Assembly (NCBI RefSeq): GCF_003007685.1
Contig: NZ_PXNN01000005.1
Span: 1-64,000, forward strand
Direction: 5' to 3'
Source: Marinobacter halophilus
GTDB lineage: Bacteria; Pseudomonadota; Gammaproteobacteria; Pseudomonadales; Oleiphilaceae
Length of the DNA stretch: 64,000 bases
Below are positions 6,593 to 12,724 of this stretch, in pieces; the first letter of the stretch is position 1, and every line of letters starts with the position of its first letter. A program made the translations under genes and the position numbers. Under the pieces are notes generated by a model. It saw only the letters and a list, made by a program, of their open reading frames with translations, made no database searches and had not been told where the DNA came from.

Positions 6593-6671
6593 CAATGCCA
6601 GTCACGGCGACGGTTACTGCATTGCGGCTGCGCCTCCATTCCGTAACCGCGCGTGCTGAGCGGCGTTATGT
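6587..6671 (+). other. attC site 12 (type A variant)
   Basis: R'' CCCTAAC (6587-6593), R' GTTATGT (6665-6671), 85 bp. The tip-proximal pair is GGTTAC/GTAACC in place of the CCCAC/GTGGG of site 2. Confidence 0.93.
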
Positions 6672-6697
6672 GTTGGGACTTTCTAATCGAGAACAAT

Positions 6698-7468
6698 ATG
6701 CCGTTTAAGTCATGGGATAGCTTTAGGAAATTTCGGAATTCGGTAGTAAGGGAGTCTCGACATATCCAAAGCGAGGAGGCTACTGATTTTCTACACGCTA
6801 TAATTGTGTCAGGTCAGGAGCGAATAAGGGTGCTTGCGAAAGACACCCCGCTATGGCGGGCCCAACTAGGCCATGATTGGCGTCCGGAGTATGCCGGAGA
6901 GGAACTAATTGACTACTTCCCTACCGCTTACAAGCCTGAGCGTATGAAGCCTTTGAGAGATAGTGCGCGAGAGGGGAGGGCCAACCCTAAAGGCATCCCA
7001 TATTTGTATATCGCTACTGACAAAGAAACCGCAATGTCAGAGGTTAGACCCTGGATTGGCTCGATAATCTCGACGGGGTGTTTTGTAACCACCAAAGAGC
7101 TAAAGCTAATAGATTTTTCTGTGGAGCACGGAGAGGAGCAATACTTCTTTTTTAGTGAACCAACCGAGGAAGAGAAGGTTCGAGCGGTATGGTCGCACAT
7201 CGATAACGCCTTTTCGCGACCGGTTCTCGAATCGGATTCCACCGCCGACTACGCGCCTACGCAGATCATAGCTGAGTTCATCAAGTCAAAAGGCTACGAT
7301 GGCATCGTCTACAAAAGTGCTTTGGCTGAAGGTTACAACCTCGCTTTGTTTGATCTAGATTCAGCAGATCTTGTTAACTGCACAACTTTTGAAGTGAAAT
7401 CACTATCCTTGAGCTTTTCCCAAACCGATAATCTCTATTATGTTGATCGGCATGGGAAAAACACATAA
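6698..7468 (+). CDS. Cassette 13: RES-domain protein (putative NAD+-degrading enzyme)
   Basis: The 256-residue protein contains a RES domain: LWRAQLG with Arg near residue 54, the block PYLYIATDKETAMSEVRP (about 101-118) with the conserved Glu, and a C-terminal TQIIAEFIKSKGYDGIVYKS (about 192-213). RES proteins are NAD+ phosphorylases or hydrolases and usually act as toxins paired with an upstream Xre antitoxin. Here no antitoxin gene is in the cassette. I chose ATG 6698; earlier Met codons overlap attC 12. The TAA stop is in attC 13. It may be a stand-alone NAD+-depleting effector, or its antitoxin may be elsewhere. Confidence 0.82.
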   Translation: MPFKSWDSFRKFRNSVVRESRHIQSEEATDFLHAIIVSGQERIRVLAKDTPLWRAQLGHDWRPEYAGEELIDYFPTAYKPERMKPLRDSAREGRANPKGIPYLYIATDKETAMSEVRPWIGSIISTGCFVTTKELKLIDFSVEHGEEQYFFFSEPTEEEKVRAVWSHIDNAFSRPVLESDSTADYAPTQIIAEFIKSKGYDGIVYKSALAEGYNLALFDLDSADLVNCTTFEVKSLSLSFSQTDNLYYVDRHGKNT

Positions 7469-7552
7469 CCAGGCGGTCAACCGGACGCCAAAAGCTTGCC
7501 GCTTTTGGTTCCCTCCGCTGGCGCTCCGGCGCCGGTTACCTCAGCGTTATGC
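7463..7552 (+). other. attC site 13 (type D)
   Basis: R'' ACATAAC (7463-7469), R' GTTATGC (7546-7552), 90 bp. Type D body: AGGCGGTCAACCGGACGCC on the left and GGCGCCGGTTACC on the right, tip TTCCCTCCGCTGGCGCTCC. The inner arm AAAAGC pairs with GCTTTT. Confidence 0.93.
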
Positions 7553-7567
7553 ATAGGGAGTAAATGC

Positions 7568-8191
7568 ATGGTCTTCGAGCTACCCGAACCGGAATTGCAA
7601 GGCTCTGGGTCATTGGTTGGCTGTATTGAGGGTCGTCGCAGCGTGAGGCAGTACACGAATGCGCCGCTACCTATAGGTGTTTTGTCCCAATTGCTTTGGG
7701 CGGCCCAAGGACTAACAGGGCCAGGCCAAAAAAGAGCAACTCCATCGGCGGGTGGCTTATACCCGCTGCATCTACAAGTTGTGGTGCAGCGTGTATCGGA
7801 ACTTGAGCCCGGTACCTATGAGTATAAGGCTGATAGCCATTCGTTGAAGCTAGTTGGTGACCGTGTTCGGAAAGGGGCAATGCACGAGCTAGGAATTGGC
7901 GATCAGCCGTGGTTGAAAGAGGCGGCTATCGTCATTGGGGTTTCAGCGAAACTCGGAGAGGCGGTTAGCCACTTTGAATCTCAGCCACCCCATGGGGAGC
8001 GCGGTGCTCGCTATGTATATATGGAAACTGGAGCTTTAGCACAAAATGTTCATCTCCAGAGTACGGCTCTCGGAGTTGGTTGTGTTCTGGTGGCCGGGTT
8101 TGATGATGCAGGGGTCAAGGAAACATTGAGATTACCCTCAAACATGGAACCAACTGCACTGCTTTGTATCGGGCAACGGCGGGATATTTAA
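7568..8191 (+). CDS. Cassette 14: SagB/ThcOx-type nitroreductase-fold dehydrogenase
   Basis: The 207-residue protein has the features of the SagB/ThcOx dehydrogenase family in the nitroreductase fold: RRSVRQYTNAPLP near the start, LLWAAQGLTGPGQKRATPSAGGLYPL and a final VGCVLVAGFDD. These bind FMN. Family members oxidise azolines in peptide modification, but stand-alone copies like this one, without SagC/D cyclase partners, have unknown substrates. The start is ATG 7568 with GGGAG seven bases upstream; an out-of-frame ATG at 7564 is ignored. Confidence 0.88.
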   Translation: MVFELPEPELQGSGSLVGCIEGRRSVRQYTNAPLPIGVLSQLLWAAQGLTGPGQKRATPSAGGLYPLHLQVVVQRVSELEPGTYEYKADSHSLKLVGDRVRKGAMHELGIGDQPWLKEAAIVIGVSAKLGEAVSHFESQPPHGERGARYVYMETGALAQNVHLQSTALGVGCVLVAGFDDAGVKETLRLPSNMEPTALLCIGQRRDI

Positions 8192-8196
8192 ACAGT

Positions 8197-8274
8197 GCAT
8201 AACAATACGCGTCACGCGGATGTCCTTTACGCCGCTTCGCTCTGTAAAGGCCACCGGTGCGCTCAGCGTTAAAG
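8197..8274 (+). other. attC site 14 (type B)
   Basis: R'' GCATAAC (8197-8203), R' GTTAAAG (8268-8274), 78 bp. GCGTCACGCGGATGTCCTTTAC pairs with GTAAAGGCCACCGGTGCGC around CGCTTCGCTC. Confidence 0.94.
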
Positions 8275-8530
8275 GCCTGGCTGTCGTGTTCTTGGGTATG
8301 GTTTTTGGGCGCGGTTCTGGTGGTGGCCGGCAGGCAGAAAACAGCCTCCAGTTTGGCAGCGGTTTTGGCGGCCAATCTGGAGTTCAGGTCGCGGGGCAAT
8401 CCGCCGAGTTCATCGGGCAACTTCCGCCAATTCGGTGCTCTGGCTCCTAGCGCCATGGGTCAAGTTACTGCAAGGTATCGGGAGTCGGCATTCTGCATTG
8501 GGTGCCAATACAAAACAACGGGTAAACGGC
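8275..8530 (+). other. Cassette 15: cassette body without a credible gene
   Basis: Between attC 14 and attC 15 there are about 256 bases with no open frame that has a start codon and ribosome binding site inside the cassette. The + frames that cross it begin inside attC 14. A - strand frame (about 8456 down to the attC) would read into the neighbouring cassette. The composition is GC-rich and unlike the AT-rich neighbours. It may be a decayed gene, a small RNA or promoter cassette, or a fragment of - strand coding sequence. Confidence 0.5.
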
Positions 8531-8621
8531 CCTTAACCAGGCGGTCAACCGGACGCCATAACCCTTGCGGGTTCTGGTTCCCTCCGCTTCGCTCCGGCGC
8601 CCGTTACCGCTAGCGTTATAC
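8531..8621 (+). other. attC site 15 (type D)
   Basis: R'' CCTTAAC (8531-8537), R' GTTATAC (8615-8621), 91 bp, body like site 13 (AGGCGGTCAACCGGACGCC, TTCCCTCCGCTTCGCTCC). The inner pair ACCCTTGC/GCGGGTT replaces the AAAAGC pair of site 13. Confidence 0.92.
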
Positions 8622-8640
8622 AGACTAGGGAGAGTCAGAA

Positions 8641-9318
8641 TTGGAGTTAGCAAACGTAGTCCCGTGGGGCCGGTCTTTCGCAGAGTACCAAGCAATGTTC
8701 GGATTATCGGAAGATGATTTGAAAAAGCGAATTCTTGGTTGTGGTGATGGACCAGCGAGCTTCAACGTGGAAGCGACAAAGCGGGGGAGCCAAATTACAT
8801 CTTGTGATCCGGTTTATCAGTTCGAGACGAAGGAGATACGTCGCCGGATTGATGAAGTGTATCCGGACATCATGGCCAAGATGAAACAGGGGGCAGAAAG
8901 CTATATATGGGACTCATTGGGCAGCGTTGAAGAGCTTGGCAAGGTTCGGATGAAAGCAATGTCGAATTTTCTTTCTGACTTTGATGCCGGTCGCCGCCAA
9001 GGGCGGTACGTACCAGCATCATTACCTTCGCTGCCATTTCCGGATTCTGGTTTCGATCTGGCCCTCTGCTCCCACTACCTTTTTCTCTACAGTGACCACG
9101 TAGACGAAGTGGCTCATCTGGCATCAATGCGAGAGCTGTGCAGAGTTGCCTCCGAGGTTCGCGTCTTCCCGGTTATCTCTCTCGATGGACGGGCCTCGAA
9201 GCATTTGGATTCGGTCATGACAGCACTATCCGCAGATGGTATTGATGTTTCGCTGCAGGCTGTGAGCTACCGCTTTCAAAAAGGTGCCACTGAGATGTTG
9301 GTGGCAAAGCCTGTATAA
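8641..9318 (+). CDS. Cassette 16: class I SAM-dependent methyltransferase
   Basis: The 225-residue protein has a Rossmann methyltransferase signature: ILGCGDGPASFN at about residues 31-42 (motif I with GCGDG), an acidic CDP motif II near 55, and LPFPDSGFDLALCSHYLFLYS (about 128-150) as motif IV. The middle contains a ~60-residue helical insert that probably caps the substrate site. Substrate is unknown. Translation starts at TTG 8641, preceded by AGGGAGAG with good spacing. The TAA stop is in attC 16. Confidence 0.87.
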   Translation: MELANVVPWGRSFAEYQAMFGLSEDDLKKRILGCGDGPASFNVEATKRGSQITSCDPVYQFETKEIRRRIDEVYPDIMAKMKQGAESYIWDSLGSVEELGKVRMKAMSNFLSDFDAGRRQGRYVPASLPSLPFPDSGFDLALCSHYLFLYSDHVDEVAHLASMRELCRVASEVRVFPVISLDGRASKHLDSVMTALSADGIDVSLQAVSYRFQKGATEMLVAKPV

Positions 9319-9397
9319 CCAGGCCAGGCACGGCGACGCCTACTACATTGCGGCTTCGCCTCCATTCCGTAGCCGCGCATGCTGGCTAGCGTTATAA
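9313..9397 (+). other. attC site 16 (type A variant)
   Basis: R'' GTATAAC (9313-9319), R' GTTATAA (9391-9397), 85 bp. Body AGGCCAGGCACGGCGACGCC with TTGCGGCTTCGCCTCCATT tip, and CGCGCATGCTGGCT on the right. Confidence 0.93.
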
Positions 9398-9419
9398 CGT
9401 GGCAAAACATTGAAATTTT

Positions 9420-10124
9420 ATGTTTCTATACAATTTGGCAGGGACTGTTAGTTCGCTTTTCTTTCTTGGGTGCCTGGTTGGTTTGGTTTCTCAGATTAGA
9501 AAGGTACGGAAACGGAAAGTTACCGAGGCAAGAGGAACTGAGCTTGGCTACGCGACCCAGTCACTTTCGGTAAATGGTTTCTTCTCAAGCTTCATCGCAT
9601 TCTATGCATTTTTGCTCTATTCGATAATGCTAGAAGACATTGATTATTATATCTTCTTCACGAGATTGATTGCTTCACTGGCCACATGGGTCGTACTGTT
9701 TGAGATCTTTCGGGATCGGTTGTCTCTATCCCAAAGGGCGCCATTTTGGGCAGCTTCAATCGCTTTACTAGTGGCTTTGGGTGCTTTATTTTTTCGGGAT
9801 GAAGTCAGCCATCTGGGAGAAGTGGCAGCAGAGTCCCTCGCAGTGTTTGCTACACTGATCATTCTTCAAGGCGGGATTGAGCAAATAAGGAAGATATGGC
9901 AAGCGAAATGCACCGGCGCGCTATCGCTCCCCATGACATTGATTTTCTTTGCCAAGGACGTGTCGAACGTGTTCTTTGGCATTGTGCTCGGACTTGAGCT
10001 TGGTTGGCCTTTGATACTAATGGGGGCTGTCAGCGGTATGTTAAAACTCGGAGTAGCCATTACCTTCCTTCTATATCCTGAGAAGCTGGAGGCAGAGGCC
10101 AGAGTCGGCTATCGCCAAGTATAA
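9420..10124 (+). CDS. Cassette 17: seven-segment membrane protein, PQ-loop/SWEET-like
   Basis: The 234-residue protein has about seven hydrophobic segments in a 3+1+3 layout. Both halves carry a related loop: SQIRKVRKRK near residue 25 and EQIRKIWQAKCTGALSLPM near 155-173, followed by a helix with KDVSNVFFG. This resembles PQ-loop/SWEET transporters, where a (P)Q...K...S.G.S pattern ends the first helix of each repeat. The usual Pro before Gln is absent in both (S-Q and E-Q). Function as a small-molecule transporter is inference. No clear ribosome binding site precedes ATG 9420. Confidence 0.55.
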   Translation: MFLYNLAGTVSSLFFLGCLVGLVSQIRKVRKRKVTEARGTELGYATQSLSVNGFFSSFIAFYAFLLYSIMLEDIDYYIFFTRLIASLATWVVLFEIFRDRLSLSQRAPFWAASIALLVALGALFFRDEVSHLGEVAAESLAVFATLIILQGGIEQIRKIWQAKCTGALSLPMTLIFFAKDVSNVFFGIVLGLELGWPLILMGAVSGMLKLGVAITFLLYPEKLEAEARVGYRQV

Positions 10125-10140
10125 GCTGGACCGAGACATG

Positions 10141-10225
10141 TTATAACAAGGCCAGTCACGGCGACGGCTTTTCCATTGCGGCTTCGCCTCCATTCCAAAG
10201 CCGCGCATGCTGGCTGGCGTTGGGC
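10141..10225 (+). other. attC site 17 (type A variant)
   Basis: R'' TTATAAC (10141-10147), R' GTTGGGC (10219-10225), 85 bp. The tip-proximal pair GGCTTT/AAAGCC is fully complementary. Confidence 0.93.
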
Positions 10226-10240
10226 GACAAAATGGGGGAG

Positions 10241-10279
10241 TTGATTCGGCGTGAACAGGTAGTATGATATTGTCATACT
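10241..10279 (+). promoter_or_regulatory. Promoter and operator of the cassette 18 parDE operon
   Basis: TTGATT (10241-10246) and TATGAT (10263-10268) are separated by 16 bases and form a credible sigma-70 promoter. The perfect inverted repeat AGTATGA-N5-TCATACT (10261-10279) covers the -10 box, so a bound antitoxin would block RNA polymerase. The promoter lies inside the cassette and makes it self-sufficient. Confidence 0.75.
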
Positions 10280-10304
10280 CTCCCTGCTTTAGGAGCACAA
10301 GGTT

Positions 10305-10559
10305 ATGAGCATGCACCGGAAGACCATCACGCTGACTGAACAGCAAGACGACTGGGTCAAAGGCCAGATTGAGAGCGGTCAATTTGGCAATGATAGCGAG
10401 TATATCCGTGACCTCATCCGAAGAGACCAGCAGGCCAAGGAGCGTCTTGCTACGCTGAGGCAAGCGCTCGCTGAGGGTGAGTCAAGTGGGAAGCCTAAGC
10501 CGCTCGATATATCGGCTATTAAGGCGGCTGGCCGTAAGCGGATGAAGGCGGCTAACTAG
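10305..10559 (+). CDS. parD: Cassette 18: ParD-family antitoxin
   Basis: The 84-residue protein has the ParD signature: TITLTEQQDDWVKGQIESGQFGNDSEYIRDLIRRDQ in its first half, a ribbon-helix-helix fold. A variable toxin-binding tail ends in SAIKAAGRKRMKAA. AGGAG at 10291-10295 serves ATG 10305. The gene precedes parE and its last base is the first base of the parE GTG. It probably represses its own promoter through the inverted repeat at 10261-10279. Confidence 0.92.
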   Translation: MSMHRKTITLTEQQDDWVKGQIESGQFGNDSEYIRDLIRRDQQAKERLATLRQALAEGESSGKPKPLDISAIKAAGRKRMKAAN

Positions 10560-10855
10560 TGCTTAGGTTAACCGTCACGCCGAAGGCTGAATCGGACCTT
10601 ACCGGAATCTGGCTGTATACCTGCGAAGAAAGGGGGGGTGATCAGGCGGATGTATACCTGGATCAGCTTGAGGCAGGAATGAATCAGCTGATTAATCATC
10701 CATCACTCGGCGCTGATTACGCCCATGTTCTTCCCGGGTATCGTAGGTTGCAGGTAGAGCATCACGCTGTGTTTTATCAAGTGCACAAGCCGGAGGTGCT
10801 CATTGTTCGTGTCCTGCATGAGGACATGGATGCACCGCGAAGGCTTCTGGATTAG
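10559..10855 (+). CDS. parE: Cassette 18: ParE-family toxin
   Basis: The 98-residue RelE/ParE-superfamily protein has the typical LTVTPKAESDLTGIWLYTCEERG start, a helix DQADVYLDQLEAGMNQLINHP, and a sheet with GYRRLQVEHHAVFYQV and the C-terminal IVRVLHEDMDAPRRL. The latter closely follows known ParE sequences. GTG 10559 overlaps the parD stop by one base. ParE toxins inhibit DNA gyrase. The toxin is full length. Confidence 0.92.
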   Translation: MLRLTVTPKAESDLTGIWLYTCEERGGDQADVYLDQLEAGMNQLINHPSLGADYAHVLPGYRRLQVEHHAVFYQVHKPEVLIVRVLHEDMDAPRRLLD

Positions 10856-10912
10856 CGGCGGACATCTTTTCTGGCGCAACGCACGGTCTCCATCTAGTTC
10901 CGTACCGTTGTC

Positions 10913-10984
10913 ACCCAACAAATAGCTGCACTCGGAAAAATCACTCACTGCGCTCCTGATTTTCCGGTGAGCAAAGCGTTAACC
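10913..10984 (+). other. attC site 18
   Basis: R'' ACCCAAC (10913-10919) and R' GTTAACC (10978-10984), 72 bp. The arms CTCGGAAAAATCA and TGATTTTCCGGTGAG pair around CTCACTGCGCTCC. The R' box deviates at its last bases. It is unrelated in sequence to types A-D. Confidence 0.75.
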
Positions 10985-11000
10985 CTTCTAGCCATCCACC

Positions 11001-11028
11001 TTGCAAAACTCCGTCAATGACGTATATT
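11001..11028 (+). promoter_or_regulatory. Promoter and operator of the cassette 19 higBA operon
   Basis: TTGCAA (11001-11006) and TATATT (11023-11028) with a 16-base spacer form a promoter. Between the boxes lies the perfect palindrome CGTCA-A-TGACG (11012-11022), a candidate operator for HigA. Transcription would begin at or just before the toxin start, giving a very short or absent leader. Confidence 0.6.
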
Positions 11029-11035
11029 GATTGTC

Positions 11036-11350
11036 ATGTTTACCATTATCGAAACCCCTACATTTGAAGCGGATGCCAGAAAAATCTGGACCGAGGAGGA
11101 GCGAAGCGCTTTCTTCGCCTGGTTGGCAGCCAATCCGGAAATTGGCGACCCCATTCCAGGTAGTGGCGGGTGTAGAAAGGTTCGTTGGTCAGTAGCGGGT
11201 TCAGGAAAACGTGGTGGGGTGCGTGTTATTTACTTCACCAGGTTGGCAAATGGTGAGATCTGGTTGTTGGTGATCTACAAAAAGGCCGTCAAGGACAACA
11301 TACCCGCGCATATCCTGAAATCGATTCGTGAGGTATTGGAAAATGAGTAA
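11036..11350 (+). CDS. higB: Cassette 19: HigB-type toxin (RelE superfamily)
   Basis: The 104-residue protein matches toxins of the HigB2/RelE type: FTIIETPTFEADARKIWTEEE at the start, then a helix, GCRKVRWSVAGSGKRGGVRVIYF, and a basic C-terminal LVIYKKAVKDNIPAHILKSI. Such toxins are ribosome-dependent mRNA endonucleases. I start at ATG 11036, as in homologues; an upstream TTG at 11027 is in the -10 box. The toxin precedes the antitoxin, the reversed order typical of hig loci, and overlaps it by eight bases. Confidence 0.9.
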   Translation: MFTIIETPTFEADARKIWTEEERSAFFAWLAANPEIGDPIPGSGGCRKVRWSVAGSGKRGGVRVIYFTRLANGEIWLLVIYKKAVKDNIPAHILKSIREVLENE

Positions 11351-11642
11351 CGAGACTCTCAGTGCTGAAGAGCTTGGCAACAAGCTGCTCCAGTCCGTCA
11401 AAGAAATGAAAGCGGGCAAAGCCGCACGAGTCAATCGTGTGGAGCCCAATGAGGTGGCAGAGGCACGTGGTAAGACTGGCCTGACTCAGAGGGAGTTTGC
11501 TGAGGTACTGCATATTTCTCCGCGTACGTTGCAGGAATGGGAGCAAGGTCGACGTAAACCCTCCGGGCCGGCGAAGGCGCTCATCGAGATTGCTTTCCGC
11601 CATCCGGAGGTCATCCGGGAAGATCTTGAACTAAGGGGTTAA
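11343..11642 (+). CDS. higA: Cassette 19: HigA-type Xre antitoxin
   Basis: The 99-residue protein has an N-terminal toxin-binding helix region and a C-terminal Cro/Xre helix-turn-helix around residues 45-75 (TGLTQREFAEVLHISPRTLQ, then EWEQGRRKPSG). It starts at ATG 11343 inside the toxin gene, so translation is coupled. It should neutralise HigB and repress the operon at the palindrome 11012-11022. The TAA stop is shared with the R'' box of attC 19. Confidence 0.92.
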   Translation: MSNETLSAEELGNKLLQSVKEMKAGKAARVNRVEPNEVAEARGKTGLTQREFAEVLHISPRTLQEWEQGRRKPSGPAKALIEIAFRHPEVIREDLELRG

Positions 11643-11707
11643 CAAGCGGCTGTTGTCGGACGCGCCTGCGCTGGCGCTCCGGCACGCCGCAAAGCCGGGC
11701 GTTAGCT
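11637..11707 (+). other. attC site 19
   Basis: R'' GGTTAAC (11637-11643, one mismatch to RYYYAAC) and R' GTTAGCT (11701-11707), 71 bp. The arms GCGGCTGTTGTCGGACGCG and GCACGCCGCAAAGCCGGGC flank CTGCGCTGGCGCTCCG. Its short form and sequence resemble attC sites common in mobile integrons. Confidence 0.88.
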
Positions 11708-11709
11708 CC

Positions 11710-11982
11710 TCAGGCCCGACGACTGTCGTTCACATCATCCGCAAGCCAAGCCTTGATTAGAGACTGATAGGGCATATCCCGCTTGTTAGCCTCGATTTTG
11801 ATCCGATCGAGCAGAGCCTCGGGCAAGCGAAGTGAAATAGTCTTTGTTGAGGGCTTCAACTTCGGCAAAGAAACCGTTTCTGCCTGGCTCCAATCCAGGT
11901 AATCGGAGGAGTCATGAGCTTCCCAGAACTCCCTTTCGTCTGCCTCTGTTTTAAATTCAGGCATCTTTTTTGGCGTGCTCAT
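11710..11982 (-). CDS. brnA: Cassette 20: BrnA-type antitoxin (reverse-oriented cassette)
   Basis: The 90-residue protein has the BrnA/CopG-like layout: a soluble N-terminus with PEFKTEADEREFWEAHDSSDYLDW that contacts the toxin, then a ribbon-helix-helix TKTISLRLPEALLDRIKIEANKRDMPYQ (about 47-74). It overlaps the 3' end of brnT by 26 bases. The stop is three bases from the attC 19 boundary. It is transcribed against the array direction from its own promoter. It should repress this promoter and block BrnT. Confidence 0.9.
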   Translation of the reverse strand: MSTPKKMPEFKTEADEREFWEAHDSSDYLDWSQAETVSLPKLKPSTKTISLRLPEALLDRIKIEANKRDMPYQSLIKAWLADDVNDSRRA

Positions 11983-12268
11983 AAACAGCCCTCTCTTTTC
12001 GGTGCATGTCGCGAGCGGAAATCACTCGGATCAGCGTGCCGTGCAGCCTTAGTGTGAACGTGATGTGGAGTAACCTCTCATCATCAGTTTCACCAAGTGC
12101 ATGGAACCGGGCTTCAACCTGGCTGTGCTTGGAGTCCTCCAGCACCAGAAGCGGTTCATTAAAGAAAATTTCTTCCGCTTCGGACTGGCTGACGCCATGC
12201 TTCTCCGCGCTTTTGCGAGAGTTGCCTTCGTCCCAGTCAAAGCCAGTAACTTGTGCCCAATTGATCAT
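11957..12268 (-). CDS. brnT: Cassette 20: BrnT-type ribonuclease toxin
   Basis: The 103-residue BrnT-family protein has the family opening FDWDEGNSRKSAEKHGVSQSEAEEIF, a LLVLEDSKHSQVEARFHALGETDDERLLHITFTLR core and the terminal IRVISARDMHRKERAVYE. BrnT is a RelE-like ribonuclease toxin. It is first in its operon, upstream of brnA, the normal brnTA order. The pair lies on the - strand within a cassette otherwise flanked by + strand genes, so it cannot use the integron promoter. Confidence 0.92.
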   Translation of the reverse strand: MINWAQVTGFDWDEGNSRKSAEKHGVSQSEAEEIFFNEPLLVLEDSKHSQVEARFHALGETDDERLLHITFTLRLHGTLIRVISARDMHRKERAVYEHAKKDA

Positions 12269-12272
12269 GAAA

Positions 12273-12302
12273 GTATATTATCATCATATACGCCGGCGTC
12301 AA
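12273..12302 (-). promoter_or_regulatory. Promoter and operator of the brnTA operon
   Basis: On the - strand, TTGACG (12302-12297) and TAATAT (12280-12275) are 16 bases apart, a strong sigma-70 promoter. A perfect inverted repeat GTATAT-N7-ATATAC (12273-12291) overlaps the -10 box and spacer, the expected place for BrnA autoregulation. The -10 box is seven bases from the brnT ATG, so the message is nearly leaderless. Confidence 0.78.
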
Positions 12303-12306
12303 CTAG

Positions 12307-12390
12307 TGCTAACCAGTGCAGGCACGGCGAAGCCCTTTCCATTGCGCCTTCGGCTCCATTCCAAGAGCGCGCATGCTGCGAGCGTTAAAT
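12307..12390 (+). other. attC site 20 (type A)
   Basis: R'' TGCTAAC (12307-12313), R' GTTAAAT (12384-12390), 84 bp. The tip-proximal pair is GCCCTTT with AAGAGC. The reverse-oriented brnTA genes have their promoter beside this site. Confidence 0.93.
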
Positions 12391-12405
12391 TACTGCCTCT
12401 CCCAC

Positions 12406-12451
12406 TTGAACAACATGTTGTACATGTTATACTTGCCCCATATCCTGTACA
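12406..12451 (+). promoter_or_regulatory. Promoter and YefM-type operators of the cassette 21 operon
   Basis: TTGAAC (12406-12411) and TATACT (12428-12433), 16 bases apart, form the promoter. Two TGTACA cores lie at 12419-12424 and 12446-12451; the first is within ACATGT-TGT-ACATGT. The yefM-yoeB operator of E. coli is known to contain two palindromes with a TGTACA core, so repression by YefM is likely conserved. Confidence 0.75.
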
Positions 12452-12469
12452 ATAAAGGCGGTGAAAATC

Positions 12470-12724
12470 ATGAGAGTCATAAGTTTCTCTGACGCTAGAA
12501 ATAAACTGAAAAGCGTTCTAGATCAGGTGGTTGGCGATGCTGACTACACTATTATTACCCGTAGGGACTCAGAGGATGCAGTGGTGATGTCCCTGGATCA
12601 GTTCAATGGCCTTATGGAAACTGTCCATCTGCTCAAAAGCCCAGCTAATGCTGCTCATTTGTCAAAATCCATTAAACAGTACCGAGCAGGTAAAACAGAG
12701 CAGCACGGGTTGACTGATGATTGA
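12470..12724 (+). CDS. yefM: Cassette 21: YefM-type antitoxin
   Basis: The 84-residue Phd/YefM-family protein starts MRVISFSDARNKLKSVLDQV, then DADYTIITRRDSEDAVVMSLDQFNGLMETVHLL, all hallmark YefM segments. A disordered toxin-binding C-terminus follows. I prefer ATG 12470, as in homologues, over GTG 12461. It overlaps yoeB by eight bases and probably represses through the TGTACA sites upstream. Confidence 0.93.
   Translation: MRVISFSDARNKLKSVLDQVVGDADYTIITRRDSEDAVVMSLDQFNGLMETVHLLKSPANAAHLSKSIKQYRAGKTEQHGLTDD

Noticed and set aside
8115..8456. - strand ORF across attC 14 and cassette 15
   Set aside because: It crosses a recombination site into the SagB gene and has no family match; at most its first half could be a decayed fragment.
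286..12390. CRISPR array
   Set aside because: The repeated elements are attC palindromes of variable length separated by genes, not short identical repeats with uniform spacers.
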